Of a stretch of DNA of 64,000 nt, positions 44,451 to 53,595 are shown piece by piece. The notes beneath the pieces were generated by a model that was not told the origin of the DNA, searched no databases, and saw nothing but the letters and a program-made list of their open reading frames with translations. Location: assembly GCA_031291035.1 (NCBI GenBank), contig JAISLI010000024.1, forward strand, positions 23,641 through 87,640, written 5' to 3'. Positions within the stretch are counted from its first letter, which is position 1, and each line of letters begins with the position of its first letter. Source of the stretch: Desulfovibrio sp. (lineage in GTDB: Bacteria; Desulfobacterota; Desulfovibrionia; Desulfovibrionales; Desulfovibrionaceae). A program made the position numbers and the translations under genes.

Positions 44451-46004
44451 ATGCGCAATGCCACGCCACCCCTTGCCCGCCGCTACGCGTTCAAATTACT
44501 GGCGAATATGGCTTCCGTCCCGGTCTATCTGGTGATGGAGGCCATTCTGCCGCGCGCCCTCGGGCCGGTCATGTACGGCAATTACAGTTTTGCCACCAAT
44601 TTTTTCCAGCAGCTTTCCGGCTTTCTGGATATGGGAACTTCCACCTGTTTCTACAATGCCCTTTCACGCCGTCAGGAGGAAACGGGCCTCATCGGCTTTT
44701 ACATGCGCATAAGCCTTGCGGTGGCCGCCATAACGCTGCTTGTTTCCCTGGTGATGCTGATTCCGGAAGCCGGCGGTCTGCTCATGCCCGATGTCCCTCT
44801 TTGGCTTGCCCCTCCCGCCGCCCTCTGGGCTTTTTTGACCTGGTGGGGGCGTGTGCTTCGCTCCATGAACGACGCCGCCGGGGTCACAGTGGCTTCGGAA
44901 ATGGCCCGCACGGCCGCGTCGCTGTTTTCGGCCGGCCTGCTCGCGCTGCTTTTCGCAAGCCGCTGTCTGAACATCCTGACCCTTTTTCTGCAACAGTATC
45001 TCATGCTCGGCGTTACGGCCTGGGCTTACTGGCACGTCACCAAAAGGCATTGGCGCGCTCAGGAGCGCAGTCTGCATTTTCGTCTTGACGGAGCCCGGCG
45101 GCGCGCCTACACGCGGGAATTTTTCAACTACAGCCATCCGCTTTTTGTGCAGGCCCTGCTCTCCTTTCTTCTGCTCGCGGCGGAACGCTGGCTTTTGCAG
45201 TGGTTCGGGGGCAGCGCCGAACAGGGTTTTTTCGCCCTGTCCCAGAAAGTCAGCATGGCCTGTTTTCTTTTCGTCTCGGCCATGACACCCCTTGTCATGC
45301 GCGAACTCTCCATAGCCTGGGGCAGGGGCGACAGGGCGGCCATGGGGCGGCTGCTGAATCGTTTCGCGCCGCCTCTCTATGCGCTGGCCGCCTACTTTTC
45401 CTGCTTCACGTTGGCCGAGGGCCCCGCCATGTCGCTGATTTTCGGCGGGAGCCAGTTTGCCGCCGCCATCGTGCCCGTGCAGATCATGGCGCTCTATCCC
45501 CTGCATCAGACTTACGGGCAACTGGCCGGCGCGGTCTTTCACGCTGCCGGCCGTACCCGCATACTGCGCAATACGGCCGCTCTGGAATGCTGCTATGGCT
45601 TTGCCGCGGCCTGGTTTTTTCTGGCCCCGCCGGATCTCATGGGCCTGAATCTCGGCGCCGCCGGTCTGGCCCTGAAAACGGTGCTGGTGCAGTGCCTGAC
45701 GGTCAATCTCTATCTCTTCCTGGCTTCGCGCTTTATTCCCCTTTCCTTTTGGCGCAATCTGGCCCATCAGGTCTGGAGCCTCATGTTTTTGCTGCCCGCG
45801 GCCTTTGCCTGCCGTGAAATCACCATGGCGCTGGACGTGGGGGAGGCGGACTCGCTGCTGCGGTTCTGCGCTTCGGGCGTGCTGTACACCGCACTTGTTT
45901 TCGGGATATGCGCTCTTTTTCCGCCGATTTTGGGCCTGAGCAGGCGGGAGGCGTATGAATTGCTTGCGCGGCTGAAAAAAGCCGCACGCGGGAGTGAAGG
46001 ATAG
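44451..46004 (+). CDS. Polysaccharide flippase (Wzx/MATE-type)
   Basis: 517 residues from ATG 44451; an in-frame ATG at 44421 overlaps the methylase gene and is possible. About 12 to 14 membrane segments in the pattern of the MVF/PST flippase superfamily. Early SVPVYLVMEAILPRALGPVM and YGNYSFATNFFQQLSGFLDM are typical of oligosaccharide flippases. It probably moves a lipid-linked glycan, or a lipopolysaccharide part, across the inner membrane. hldD, which makes the heptose of the lipopolysaccharide core, is the next gene, supporting an envelope-glycan role. Confidence 0.8.
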   Translation: MRNATPPLARRYAFKLLANMASVPVYLVMEAILPRALGPVMYGNYSFATNFFQQLSGFLDMGTSTCFYNALSRRQEETGLIGFYMRISLAVAAITLLVSLVMLIPEAGGLLMPDVPLWLAPPAALWAFLTWWGRVLRSMNDAAGVTVASEMARTAASLFSAGLLALLFASRCLNILTLFLQQYLMLGVTAWAYWHVTKRHWRAQERSLHFRLDGARRRAYTREFFNYSHPLFVQALLSFLLLAAERWLLQWFGGSAEQGFFALSQKVSMACFLFVSAMTPLVMRELSIAWGRGDRAAMGRLLNRFAPPLYALAAYFSCFTLAEGPAMSLIFGGSQFAAAIVPVQIMALYPLHQTYGQLAGAVFHAAGRTRILRNTAALECCYGFAAAWFFLAPPDLMGLNLGAAGLALKTVLVQCLTVNLYLFLASRFIPLSFWRNLAHQVWSLMFLLPAAFACREITMALDVGEADSLLRFCASGVLYTALVFGICALFPPILGLSRREAYELLARLKKAARGSEG

Positions 46005-46062
46005 GGCAGTTCACGAATGAAACGGGTGAACCGCCCTGCAAGGATTTACTGGCAAATCCTTT
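46003..46062. repeat. Dispersed repeat family B, second module
   Basis: Contains GTTCACGAATGAAACGGGTG, then GCAAGGATTTACTGGCAAAT with a near-palindromic core. It matches the right half of the copy at 23819 in inverted orientation. Lies between the flippase gene and hldD. Confidence 0.6.
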
Positions 46063-46159
46063 GTCTGTCTTTTTGCGGATGTTTGCGCTATTCTCGCCCA
46101 TCCGGCCGGAACGCGCGGCCGGCCGCATTTCAGTACGAAAACCGACAAGCGGAGGCGGT

Positions 46160-47131
46160 ATGTATGTAATTACCGGCGGCGCCGGCTTTATCGGCAGCGC
46201 GCTGCTCTGGCAGCTCAACAAGGCCGGCCTGGACAACATTGTGGTGGTGGACAACCTGGCCTGCAGCGCAAAGTGGCGCAATCTTGTCAAGCGCAGTTAT
46301 GTGGACTACATGCACAAGGAGCGCTTTCACGAGCTTGTGCGCCGCAACGACCTGCCCTGGAAGGTAACGGCCATCGTCCATCTGGGGGCCTGCTCCACGA
46401 CGACGGAGCAGAACGCCGACTTTCTGATGGAAAACAACTTTCACTACAGCCGCGACCTCTGCCGTTACGCCCTTGACACGGGAGCCCGATTCATCGCCGC
46501 CAGTTCCGCCGCCACTTACGGTGACGGATCTTCCGGCTTCAGCAACGACCCGGCCATGCTTTCATTTTTGCGGCCTCTGAACATGTACGCCTATTCCAAG
46601 CAGCTTTTTGATCTCTGGCTGCTGCGGGAAAACCTGCTGACCAGCGCGGCAAGCCTGAAATTTTTCAATGTTTACGGCCCCAACGAATATCACAAGGGCC
46701 CCATGCAGAGCATGGCTGCAAAGGCCTACGACCAGATAACCAGGGAGGCCCGCCTCAGGCTCTTCAAATCCGTTGTTCCGTTTATGAAGGACGGCGAGCA
46801 GAAGCGGGATTTTGTCTACGTAAAGGACTGCGCCGCGCTGATAACCTGGTTGCTGGAACAGTGGGAAGTGAACGGGATTCTGAACGTCGGCACGGGGAAG
46901 GCGCGCAGTTTCAACGAGCTGGGCAGGGCCGTTTTCACGGCCATGGGCCGGGAAGCCCGCATCGAGTACATTGACATACCGGAAACATTGCGCGGCAAAT
47001 ACCAGAATTTTACGGAAGCGGAAACGGACTGGCTGGAGGAATCGGGCTGTCCCGTGCGTTTCACCGGCCTGGAAGAGGGCGTGCGCGATTACGTGCAGGG
47101 GTACCTGTCAAAAACCGACCGGTATTTATAG
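46160..47131 (+). CDS. hldD: ADP-L-glycero-D-manno-heptose 6-epimerase
   Basis: 323 residues from ATG 46160, with GGAGG upstream. HldD (RfaD) makes ADP-L-glycero-beta-D-manno-heptose for the lipopolysaccharide inner core. An extended SDR fold is seen: MYVITGGAGFIGSALLWQL, HLGACSTTTEQNADFLMENN (typical HldD), SSAATYGDG, MYAYSKQLFD (catalytic Tyr and Lys), FFNVYGPNEYHKG and SVVPFMKDGEQKRDFVYVKD. An intact enzyme in a Gram-negative envelope cluster. Its TAG lies in a copy of the family A palindrome. Confidence 0.93.
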   Translation: MYVITGGAGFIGSALLWQLNKAGLDNIVVVDNLACSAKWRNLVKRSYVDYMHKERFHELVRRNDLPWKVTAIVHLGACSTTTEQNADFLMENNFHYSRDLCRYALDTGARFIAASSAATYGDGSSGFSNDPAMLSFLRPLNMYAYSKQLFDLWLLRENLLTSAASLKFFNVYGPNEYHKGPMQSMAAKAYDQITREARLRLFKSVVPFMKDGEQKRDFVYVKDCAALITWLLEQWEVNGILNVGTGKARSFNELGRAVFTAMGREARIEYIDIPETLRGKYQNFTEAETDWLEESGCPVRFTGLEEGVRDYVQGYLSKTDRYL

Positions 47132-47156
47132 AGCAATTTCAAAATGAAATTGTTTT
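47130..47156. repeat. Family A terminal palindrome, solo copy
   Basis: AGAGCAATTTCA, three bases, TGAAATTGTTTTGA: the left arm is complete and the right arm changes after six or so bases. It sits between convergent hldD and the TSUP gene, where it may act as a terminator hairpin. Confidence 0.55.
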
Positions 47157-47161
47157 GAAAC

Positions 47162-48079
47162 TCAGCGGAAAAACTCCAGCATGTATTTGAAGGCCGTGGC
47201 CGTTATGGCAAGGCCGAGCATCCACTTGATCGCCGTCGCGGGGACAAATTTCTGGAAGCGCGCGCCCAGGTACATGCCGGCTATGCCTCCGAGGCCGAAA
47301 AGCAGGCCGAGCGCCCAGTCGGGCGTCACCGGGCGCTCCGGAAAAAACGGGGCGATCAGCATGTAGAACGTCACGCCGGCCACGGATGTCAGAAAGGTTC
47401 CCATGAGTGTGGCGCCGCTGACGGTGTGTACCGGCAGACGGAACCAGGAGACGAAAAACGGCGATATGATGGCTCCGCCGCCGATGCCGTATGTGCCGCC
47501 GACTATGCCCACAATGAAACTCAGCAGAAAAATGCCGGCGGTCGGAGCCCGGTGCGTTTCGCCCTGAAACGTATAGATGATGTTTCGGGACGAGAATTCC
47601 CGCACTTCCACAACAAAATCCGGTCCAGGACATGCCTTGACGATGCCGCGCGGCTCCCTGGACGCGCCCGGCTTTGATCCGGATTTTCCGAGCAGGTCGC
47701 GGACAAGGCGCCCGCCGATGTACAGGAGGACAATCGCCGCGAACAGTTTGAAAAGACGCGGATCCGGAAGCCAGACAACGCGGACGAGCGCGCCGATGAA
47801 AACACCGGGCAGCGTGCCGGCGGCCACCGCGAGGGTCAGGGGCCAGACCATCCGCTTTTCCCTGATGTAGCGGCAAACCCCGGCGGGAATGGCGACCACG
47901 TTGAAAAACTGGTTTGTGGCGCTCACCGAGGGGTGCGTGTAGCCCAGCACGGACATTTGAAAAGGGAGCAGGAGAAAAGCGCCGGAAATGCCTCCCATGG
48001 AAGCGAAAAACGAAATGCCGAAGGCGACGAGCGGAGGAATCAGGGGGGAAACCTCAACGCCGGAGACAGGAAAGAACAT
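47162..48079 (-). CDS. TSUP-family (TauE/SafE) anion transporter
   Basis: 305 residues from ATG 48079, with AGGAGG upstream. About eight membrane segments in two halves of the TauE/SafE type: GISFFASMGGISGAFLLLPF, TNQFFNVVAIPAGVCRYIRE and, in the second half, GIVGGTYGIGGGAIISPFFV. A cytoplasmic loop (about 140-180) separates the halves. It is divergent from a TunR-type regulator and has a 30-bp TunR-like operator over its promoter. By what is known of TunR regulons, it should export or otherwise handle a molybdate/tungstate-like or sulfur oxyanion; direct substrate evidence is lacking. Confidence 0.88.
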   Translation of the reverse strand: MFFPVSGVEVSPLIPPLVAFGISFFASMGGISGAFLLLPFQMSVLGYTHPSVSATNQFFNVVAIPAGVCRYIREKRMVWPLTLAVAAGTLPGVFIGALVRVVWLPDPRLFKLFAAIVLLYIGGRLVRDLLGKSGSKPGASREPRGIVKACPGPDFVVEVREFSSRNIIYTFQGETHRAPTAGIFLLSFIVGIVGGTYGIGGGAIISPFFVSWFRLPVHTVSGATLMGTFLTSVAGVTFYMLIAPFFPERPVTPDWALGLLFGLGGIAGMYLGARFQKFVPATAIKWMLGLAITATAFKYMLEFFR

Positions 48080-48102
48080 AAAGCGCCTCCTGAAAAACAG
48101 CA

Positions 48103-48132
48103 ATGACACGATTAATTGTATTTTCGTGTCAT
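48103..48132. promoter_or_regulatory. 30-bp inverted-repeat operator (predicted TunR site)
   Basis: ATGACACG (48103-48110) and CGTGTCAT (48125-48132) form perfect 8-base arms around a 14-base AT-rich spacer, 30 bases in all. The right arm overlaps the -10 box of the TSUP promoter and the site extends over the transcription start, a position suited to repression. A further lone CGTGTCAT is at 48186-48193, closer to tunR. Confidence 0.7.
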
Positions 48133-48159
48133 ATAGCACCGGGAATAAAAACCTGTCAA
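48130..48159 (-). promoter_or_regulatory. Promoter of the TSUP transporter gene
   Basis: Minus strand TTGACA (48159-48154), 18-base spacer, TATATG (48135-48130). It lies about 50 bases before the start at 48079 and is overlapped by the inverted repeat. Confidence 0.6.
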
Positions 48160-48248
48160 CGAAAAAACATGAATAGCATAAAATTCGTGTCATTGCGTCG
48201 GCGCGCCGAATGCGCGAACATGGAATTTTTCAACAAAGGCACAGGAAA

Positions 48249-49271
48249 ATGAGCCAGAAAAACCTGATAGTCAGAACACGGGATGAAGAAATTCTGGACA
48301 CCTCCCGGCTTGGCCTGCTTGAACGGGCTTTTCGGGACTGGACAGGAGAGGGAGGACGGACGCCCCGGCTGTCCCGCCTCAGAATATTGCTCATCTTTCT
48401 TCTGATACGGTATACCGGCGCGAAGCTGCAGGAAGTGCTCTCCCTTGAGCCGGCGGATCTGGACCTGCAGGCCCGTGCCGTCACCTATCGCTCAGGGGAA
48501 AACGGTTCCCCGCGCAAGGTCGCCATTTCACAAAAGCTGGCCGCGGAACTTGAGGAATTGCTGCGGGCGGCAAAGAATTGCCCGGATCATTTTTTTGCTG
48601 TTGACCCCGCCCATGTGCGGAAAAAATTCTATGAACGGGCCGGACAGTGCGGATTTGACAAAAAATCCGGAGGACCTGAAATGCTCCGCAAAGCCAGAGC
48701 CGTCGAGATGCTGCGCAATGTTCCCCTGCCCGCCGTACAGCGCCTGCTGGGACATTCCTCGCCCAATCAGACCACTTCGTTCGTGTCGTTTTCGGAAGAC
48801 GACATACAGGAGGTCGCCCGCCTGTATGTGGAGAGGGAGTCAGGCCGGCGCACCAGCGCCCGAAACAGCTTTTACGGCAAGGTGCTTTCCCTGGCGAACG
48901 ACAGGGTGCAAACGCTCGTGGAGCTGCTGACCCCCGCCGGAGACAGAATTTTTTCCGTTATCACCAACATGAGTTCCGGTCGTCTGGGGTTGGCCCCGGG
49001 AAAACTCGTCACGGCCGAAGTCAAATCCCCGTGGCTCATCCTGGAGCGGTGCGACGCCCCGGGCGCAAGCAGCGCCGAAAACCGGCTTGAGGGCGTTGTT
49101 TCCAGGGTGACCTCCGGCGATATCGCCGTGGAGTGCGTGGTAACGCTCAGGGACGGCACGGAACTGTGCGCGGTGCTTGCCGCCGCGGGTTTCAACCTCT
49201 TGCGGCTCAAGGTCGGGGAACCTGTCAGGGTGCTGTTCGGAGCCTATGCCGTCATTCTGCACACCGGGTAA
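48249..49271 (+). CDS. tunR: TunR-type tungstate-responsive regulator (recombinase-derived)
   Basis: 340 residues from ATG 48249, with AGGA upstream. Residues ~1-195 resemble the XerC/XerD tyrosine-recombinase fold, but the catalytic residues are gone: the first Arg is replaced (TGAKLQEV, K59), the H-x-L-R-H box reads EMLRKARA, and no Tyr follows LLGHSSPNQTT (TSFVSF). Residues ~205-265 and 276-338 are two TOBE/molbindin domains, as in ModE. This architecture is that described for TunR of sulfate-reducing deltaproteobacteria, which senses tungstate/molybdate and in one group represses TSUP transporters. The divergent neighbour is a TSUP gene. The 3' end overlaps the RND gene by 20 bases. Confidence 0.88.
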   Translation: MSQKNLIVRTRDEEILDTSRLGLLERAFRDWTGEGGRTPRLSRLRILLIFLLIRYTGAKLQEVLSLEPADLDLQARAVTYRSGENGSPRKVAISQKLAAELEELLRAAKNCPDHFFAVDPAHVRKKFYERAGQCGFDKKSGGPEMLRKARAVEMLRNVPLPAVQRLLGHSSPNQTTSFVSFSEDDIQEVARLYVERESGRRTSARNSFYGKVLSLANDRVQTLVELLTPAGDRIFSVITNMSSGRLGLAPGKLVTAEVKSPWLILERCDAPGASSAENRLEGVVSRVTSGDIAVECVVTLRDGTELCAVLAAAGFNLLRLKVGEPVRVLFGAYAVILHTG

Positions 49272-52200
49272 AAATTTTTGCGCCGCGCAGGCGGTCAAGG
49301 CTCAGAAAAACCACCGGAGTGGTGTAAAGCGTCAGAAGCTGGCTCACGATCAGCCCCCCCACAATGGTCACGCCGAGCGGGGCGCGCAGTTCCGCCCCCT
49401 CCCCGCGCCCCAGAATCAGCGGCACGGCCCCCAGAATGGCGGCGAAGGTTGTCATCATGATGGGGCGGAAGCGCAGAAGACAGGCTTCATAAATGGCCTT
49501 TTCCGGCGGCAGTCCGCGCGTCCGTTCCGCATCCAGGGCGAAATCCACCATCATGATGGCATTTTTTTTCACAATGCCGCAGAGCAGCAGCACGCCGATG
49601 AGGGCAATGACCGTGAATTCCATCCCGAAGAGCATGAGCGCGAGCAGCGCTCCGCCGCCGGCCGAAGGCAGGGTGGAAAGTATGGTTATGGGGTGAATGA
49701 GGCTTTCGTACAGCACGCCCAGCACAATATAGAGCGCGGCCAGCGCCGCGAGGACAAGGATGGCCTGGCTTGCCGCCATATCGCTGTAGAGTTTGGCCGT
49801 ACCCTGGAAACTTCCCATCACGCTGTCCGGCGTGGCGAGCTGCACCCGCGCGGTTTCAAGGGCTTCCCGCGCCTGCGAAAGCGCGACTCCCGGAGCGAGG
49901 TTGAAAGAAATGGTCACGGCGGCGAATTGCCCCTGGTGGGCCACGGAAAGCGGCGCAAACCCCGGCCCCGCTTCGGCGACGGCCGTGAGCGGTACAAGCC
50001 CGTTTTTTCCCGGCAGGCGCACCTTTTCCAGCGCGCTCGCGTCTTCAAGCCATTCCGGGCTGTATTCCAGCACGACCCGGTACTGGTTTTTGTCTTCATA
50101 AATGGCGGAAACCTGACGCTGACCGAAGGCGTCGTTCAGAGCCTCATCCACATCGCGCATGACAAGCCCCAGGCGTGAAAGCGATTCGCGGTTTACCGTG
50201 ATCATGGTTTGCAGGCCGCGCTCCTCAATGTCGCTGTCAACATCCCTGAACAGGGGATGCCGGGCCAGTTCCCGTTGCAGGAGGCGCCCCCGCGTGCGCA
50301 GTTCCGCCAGATTGTCGGCCTGAAGCGTGTACTGGTATTGTGAGCGTGAACTGCGCCCCCCCATCATGATATCCTGGCCGGGCTGCAGGAAAATCTGCAA
50401 TCCCGGTTCAGCCGAGAGCCTGCCGCGCAACCTGTTTATCACCCGCTGGGCGCTGATTTTGCGTTCATCCAGGGGTTTCAGGGAAATGAACACGCCTCCC
50501 CCTCCGCGTCCTCCCGAAACATGCGCGGAAACCTGCGCCACCGCCGGGTCTTTTCTGATAATTTCCACAAGGCGGGTCAGCTTGTCGCGCACGGCCTGAA
50601 AGGACGCGCTCTGGTCGGCCCGTATGCCGCCCATGATCACACCCGTATCCTGCTGCGGGAAAAAACCCTTGGGCACGATGACATACATGCAGACATTGCC
50701 CGCGATGACCAGGGCAAGGCCAAGCAGCACAAGGCGCGGGTGGCGCAGCACCACGGTCAGGCTTCCGGCGTAGCCCTCAAGCAGCCTGTTCGGCAACGGG
50801 GCCAGCCATGCCCTGATCCGGGCGTACAGGGCCGACCGCGAACCGGTTCGCGAGGCTCCGGGCTGCGGCGGCGTCTTCAGCAGGCAGGCGCACATCATGG
50901 GCGTGGTGGAGAGGGACACCAGCATGGACACGAGCACGGCCGTGGTCAGCACAACGGCGAATTCCCGGAACAGGCGGCCGACAATGCCGCCCATGAAAAG
51001 AAGGGGCGCGAAGACGGCGATCAGGGACAGGGAAATGGAAACCACGGTAAAACCCACTTCCCGCGCGCCGCGCAGGGCGGCGCGAAGGGGGGAGTCGCCC
51101 GCTTCAAGCCGGCGGGTGATGTTTTCCAGCACCACTATGGCGTCGTCCACCACAAAGCCTGTGGACACGGTAAGCGCCATGAGCGAGAGGTTGTCAAGGC
51201 TGTAGCCGCACAGATACATGACCCCGAAAGTGGCGATGATCGAAACCGGCGCGGCCACGGCGGGGATGGCCGTGGCCCGCGCGCTGTGGAGAAAGAAAAA
51301 AACCACCAGCACCACCAGAACGATGGAAATGAGAAGGCTTTTTTCCACCTCGCGCAGGGAGGCGCGTATCGTCACGGATCTGTCCATGCGTTCCTCAAGA
51401 CGCGCGCCCGCCGGAAGCCAGGCCTGAAGGTTGGGCATCAACTCCCTGACCTGATCCACCGTCTCAATGATGTTGGCGCCGGGCGCGCGGAAGACTATGA
51501 GCAGTATGGCCGGAACGCCGTTGACCAGGGCCATGTTGCGCACATCCTGAGAGGAATCCGTCACTTCGGCGATGTCGGAAAGGCGGATGACCCGGCCGTT
51601 TTTTTGAGCCACCACAAGAGGGCGATACTGGGCCGCCTTCCGAAGCTGGTCCTGTGCGCCCACAAGCCAGCAGGCCGCGTTGTTTTCCAGCATGCCCTTG
51701 GGCAGACAGGCGTTGGCCCCGGCGAGCGCCCGGCGCACGTCCTCCATGACAAGGCCGGCGGCGGCGAGGGCGGCCGGGTTTACCTCCACCCGCACGGCGG
51801 GCAGCGCGCCGCCGCCGACAACCACTTCTCCAACGCCGGGAATCTGGGATATCTTCTGGGCCAGCACGGTGGAGGCCGCGTCGTAAAGTCGGGCGCGGGC
51901 AAGCACGTCGGAGATGACGGAAAGTATCATTATGGGCGCGCCTGACGGATTGACCTTGCGCCAGGAGGGATTGGACGGCATGGAGGGGAGGGTGGAGCGC
52001 GCCGCGTTGATGGCCCCCTGCACGTCGCGGGCCGCGCCGTCTATGTCGCGGCCAAGGTCAAACTGCAGGACCACGCTGGTGGAGCCGAGTCTGCTTGTGG
52101 AGGTCATTTCCGTGACGGCGGCGATGCGTCCGAGCGCCCGCTCCAGCGGCGTCGCCACCGTGGCCGCCATGGTTTCCGGGCTTGCGCCGGGCATGTTGGC

Positions 52201-52392
52201 GCGCACGACAACCACGGGGTAATCCACATCGGGCAGCGGCGCCACCGGCAAAAGGCCGAAAGCCGCCATGCCCGCCAGAGCCAGGGCGACGGTGACGAGC
52301 GTCGTGGCCACCGGGCGACGGATGAAAGGCGCGGAGACGTTGAGCGGCAGGAATTCCGGGCCGAAACGCTTGCGCGGCTGGTTGTTCCACAT
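49252..52392 (-). CDS. RND efflux permease (AcrB/MdtC-type), orphan
   Basis: 1046 residues from ATG 52392. Twelve membrane segments and two large periplasmic loops of the HAE1 RND family. The usual N-terminus NVSAPFIRRPVATTL begins at about residue 18. The proton-relay Asp pair is in VVDDAIVVLEN, and the C-terminal half has IVKKNAIMMVDFALDAE. It is closest in feel to MdtB/MdtC. No membrane-fusion protein, second permease or outer-membrane channel gene is beside it. The start is uncertain: no Shine-Dalgarno site precedes 52392, and the divergent glycosyltransferase starts only 19 bases away. Confidence 0.85.
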   Translation of the reverse strand: MWNNQPRKRFGPEFLPLNVSAPFIRRPVATTLVTVALALAGMAAFGLLPVAPLPDVDYPVVVVRANMPGASPETMAATVATPLERALGRIAAVTEMTSTSRLGSTSVVLQFDLGRDIDGAARDVQGAINAARSTLPSMPSNPSWRKVNPSGAPIMILSVISDVLARARLYDAASTVLAQKISQIPGVGEVVVGGGALPAVRVEVNPAALAAAGLVMEDVRRALAGANACLPKGMLENNAACWLVGAQDQLRKAAQYRPLVVAQKNGRVIRLSDIAEVTDSSQDVRNMALVNGVPAILLIVFRAPGANIIETVDQVRELMPNLQAWLPAGARLEERMDRSVTIRASLREVEKSLLISIVLVVLVVFFFLHSARATAIPAVAAPVSIIATFGVMYLCGYSLDNLSLMALTVSTGFVVDDAIVVLENITRRLEAGDSPLRAALRGAREVGFTVVSISLSLIAVFAPLLFMGGIVGRLFREFAVVLTTAVLVSMLVSLSTTPMMCACLLKTPPQPGASRTGSRSALYARIRAWLAPLPNRLLEGYAGSLTVVLRHPRLVLLGLALVIAGNVCMYVIVPKGFFPQQDTGVIMGGIRADQSASFQAVRDKLTRLVEIIRKDPAVAQVSAHVSGGRGGGGVFISLKPLDERKISAQRVINRLRGRLSAEPGLQIFLQPGQDIMMGGRSSRSQYQYTLQADNLAELRTRGRLLQRELARHPLFRDVDSDIEERGLQTMITVNRESLSRLGLVMRDVDEALNDAFGQRQVSAIYEDKNQYRVVLEYSPEWLEDASALEKVRLPGKNGLVPLTAVAEAGPGFAPLSVAHQGQFAAVTISFNLAPGVALSQAREALETARVQLATPDSVMGSFQGTAKLYSDMAASQAILVLAALAALYIVLGVLYESLIHPITILSTLPSAGGGALLALMLFGMEFTVIALIGVLLLCGIVKKNAIMMVDFALDAERTRGLPPEKAIYEACLLRFRPIMMTTFAAILGAVPLILGRGEGAELRAPLGVTIVGGLIVSQLLTLYTTPVVFLSLDRLRGAKIFTRCAE

Positions 52393-52410
52393 GGGCGCGG
52401 AGTATGTTAT

Positions 52411-53595
52411 ATGCGGGATATGCGTATTTTTTACCATTTGAGCCGGTACATAAGCCACCGTCTTGCGGGGCTTGCCTATATTGACGTTCTGCGCGGCCTA
52501 GGGCATGAGGTGCGCGCCAATCTGCCTTCGGGTTTTGACGCGGCTTCGCCGGTCGCGGCCGTCACCGCGCCGTCTGACGGCCTCTCCCGCGAACAGGCCG
52601 CCTTTCTTGAAAGCGCCGATATTGTCATCCTGCATCAGGAGCCGACGCGCTATGCCTCCATCTATGAGGCCATTCCCGTTTTGAGCCGCAAATATGTCAT
52701 TGCCTACGCCGTCTGGGAAAACGAAAAACTCACGCCGTTTTTTATCCCTCCCCTGCGGATGGTGAACGAGGTATGGACCTGTTCGGAGTTTTGCCGCGCC
52801 GCCATGGTCCCGCATGTGCAACGCTGCTTCGTGCTGCCGCACCTCGCGCGCAGGCTTTCCCCCGCCGCCGGGGACCTCCGCTGGGCCGGGGATCTGTTCG
52901 CGGAAAGCCGCGAAGCGGGCGCTTTTGTATTTTTGTCCGTCATGGACGCCGTCAACCCGAGAAAAAATCTGCGCGGCCTGCTGACGGCCTTCGGCCTTGT
53001 GCGCGACGGCGCGCGCAGGCCGGTGCGCCTTTTGCTCAAGCAGTACCGGGCGAAAATGCCCTTCGACGGGATGCCCGGCGTGATCAGCGTGGCCGAAGAC
53101 GTCAGCCCCGGACGCATGGCCGCCCTGTATGCCCTGTGTGGGGCCTATGTCAGCGCACACCATGCCGAAGGCTGGGGCCTCGGCATGTCGGAAGCCATGA
53201 CTTACGGCAAACCGGTCATCGCCACGGGCTATTCCGGCAACATGGAGTATATGGACGCGACAAACAGTTTTCCCGTACCCTATGTTCTGGAGCCGGTTTC
53301 TGAAGAAATGCGCGCATTGCTGCCCCTGTTCACGCCGGACATGCTGTGGGCCGAGCCGGACATGGGGCGTTTTGTCAAGGCCATGCGCGCTGTGGCCGGG
53401 GGCCGCCACGACCCCGGTCTCAACGCCCGCGCCGCGGCCATTGTCGAACGTTTCGGGCCGGCGCGCGTCGGGGCGATATTGACGGAGCTGCTTGACCGCG
53501 CCGCGAACGTACAAGTTGCCCGGCAAGGAGTTGCGGGCAAGCGGCCTGTTATTCCGTCACCCAGTCAACGGCTGAAGCCAGACGCTTCAAAATAA
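52411..53595 (+). CDS. Family 4-type glycosyltransferase
   Basis: 394 residues from ATG 52411, with GGAG eight bases upstream. A GT-B fold retaining glycosyltransferase: N-terminal lobe without clear motifs (YHLSRYISHRLAGLAYIDVL), and a C-terminal lobe with VFLSVMDAVNPRKNLRGLL, a Lys-bearing LLLKQYR, and the donor-binding SAHHAEGWGLGMSEAMTYGK followed by PVIATGYSGNMEYMD, in which the family E-x7-E acids can be placed. Donor and acceptor are unknown. Its 3' end overlaps the convergent lipoprotein gene by 47 bases. Lipopolysaccharide or surface glycan synthesis is the likely role given hldD and the flippase upstream. Confidence 0.8.
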   Translation: MRDMRIFYHLSRYISHRLAGLAYIDVLRGLGHEVRANLPSGFDAASPVAAVTAPSDGLSREQAAFLESADIVILHQEPTRYASIYEAIPVLSRKYVIAYAVWENEKLTPFFIPPLRMVNEVWTCSEFCRAAMVPHVQRCFVLPHLARRLSPAAGDLRWAGDLFAESREAGAFVFLSVMDAVNPRKNLRGLLTAFGLVRDGARRPVRLLLKQYRAKMPFDGMPGVISVAEDVSPGRMAALYALCGAYVSAHHAEGWGLGMSEAMTYGKPVIATGYSGNMEYMDATNSFPVPYVLEPVSEEMRALLPLFTPDMLWAEPDMGRFVKAMRAVAGGRHDPGLNARAAAIVERFGPARVGAILTELLDRAANVQVARQGVAGKRPVIPSPSQRLKPDASK

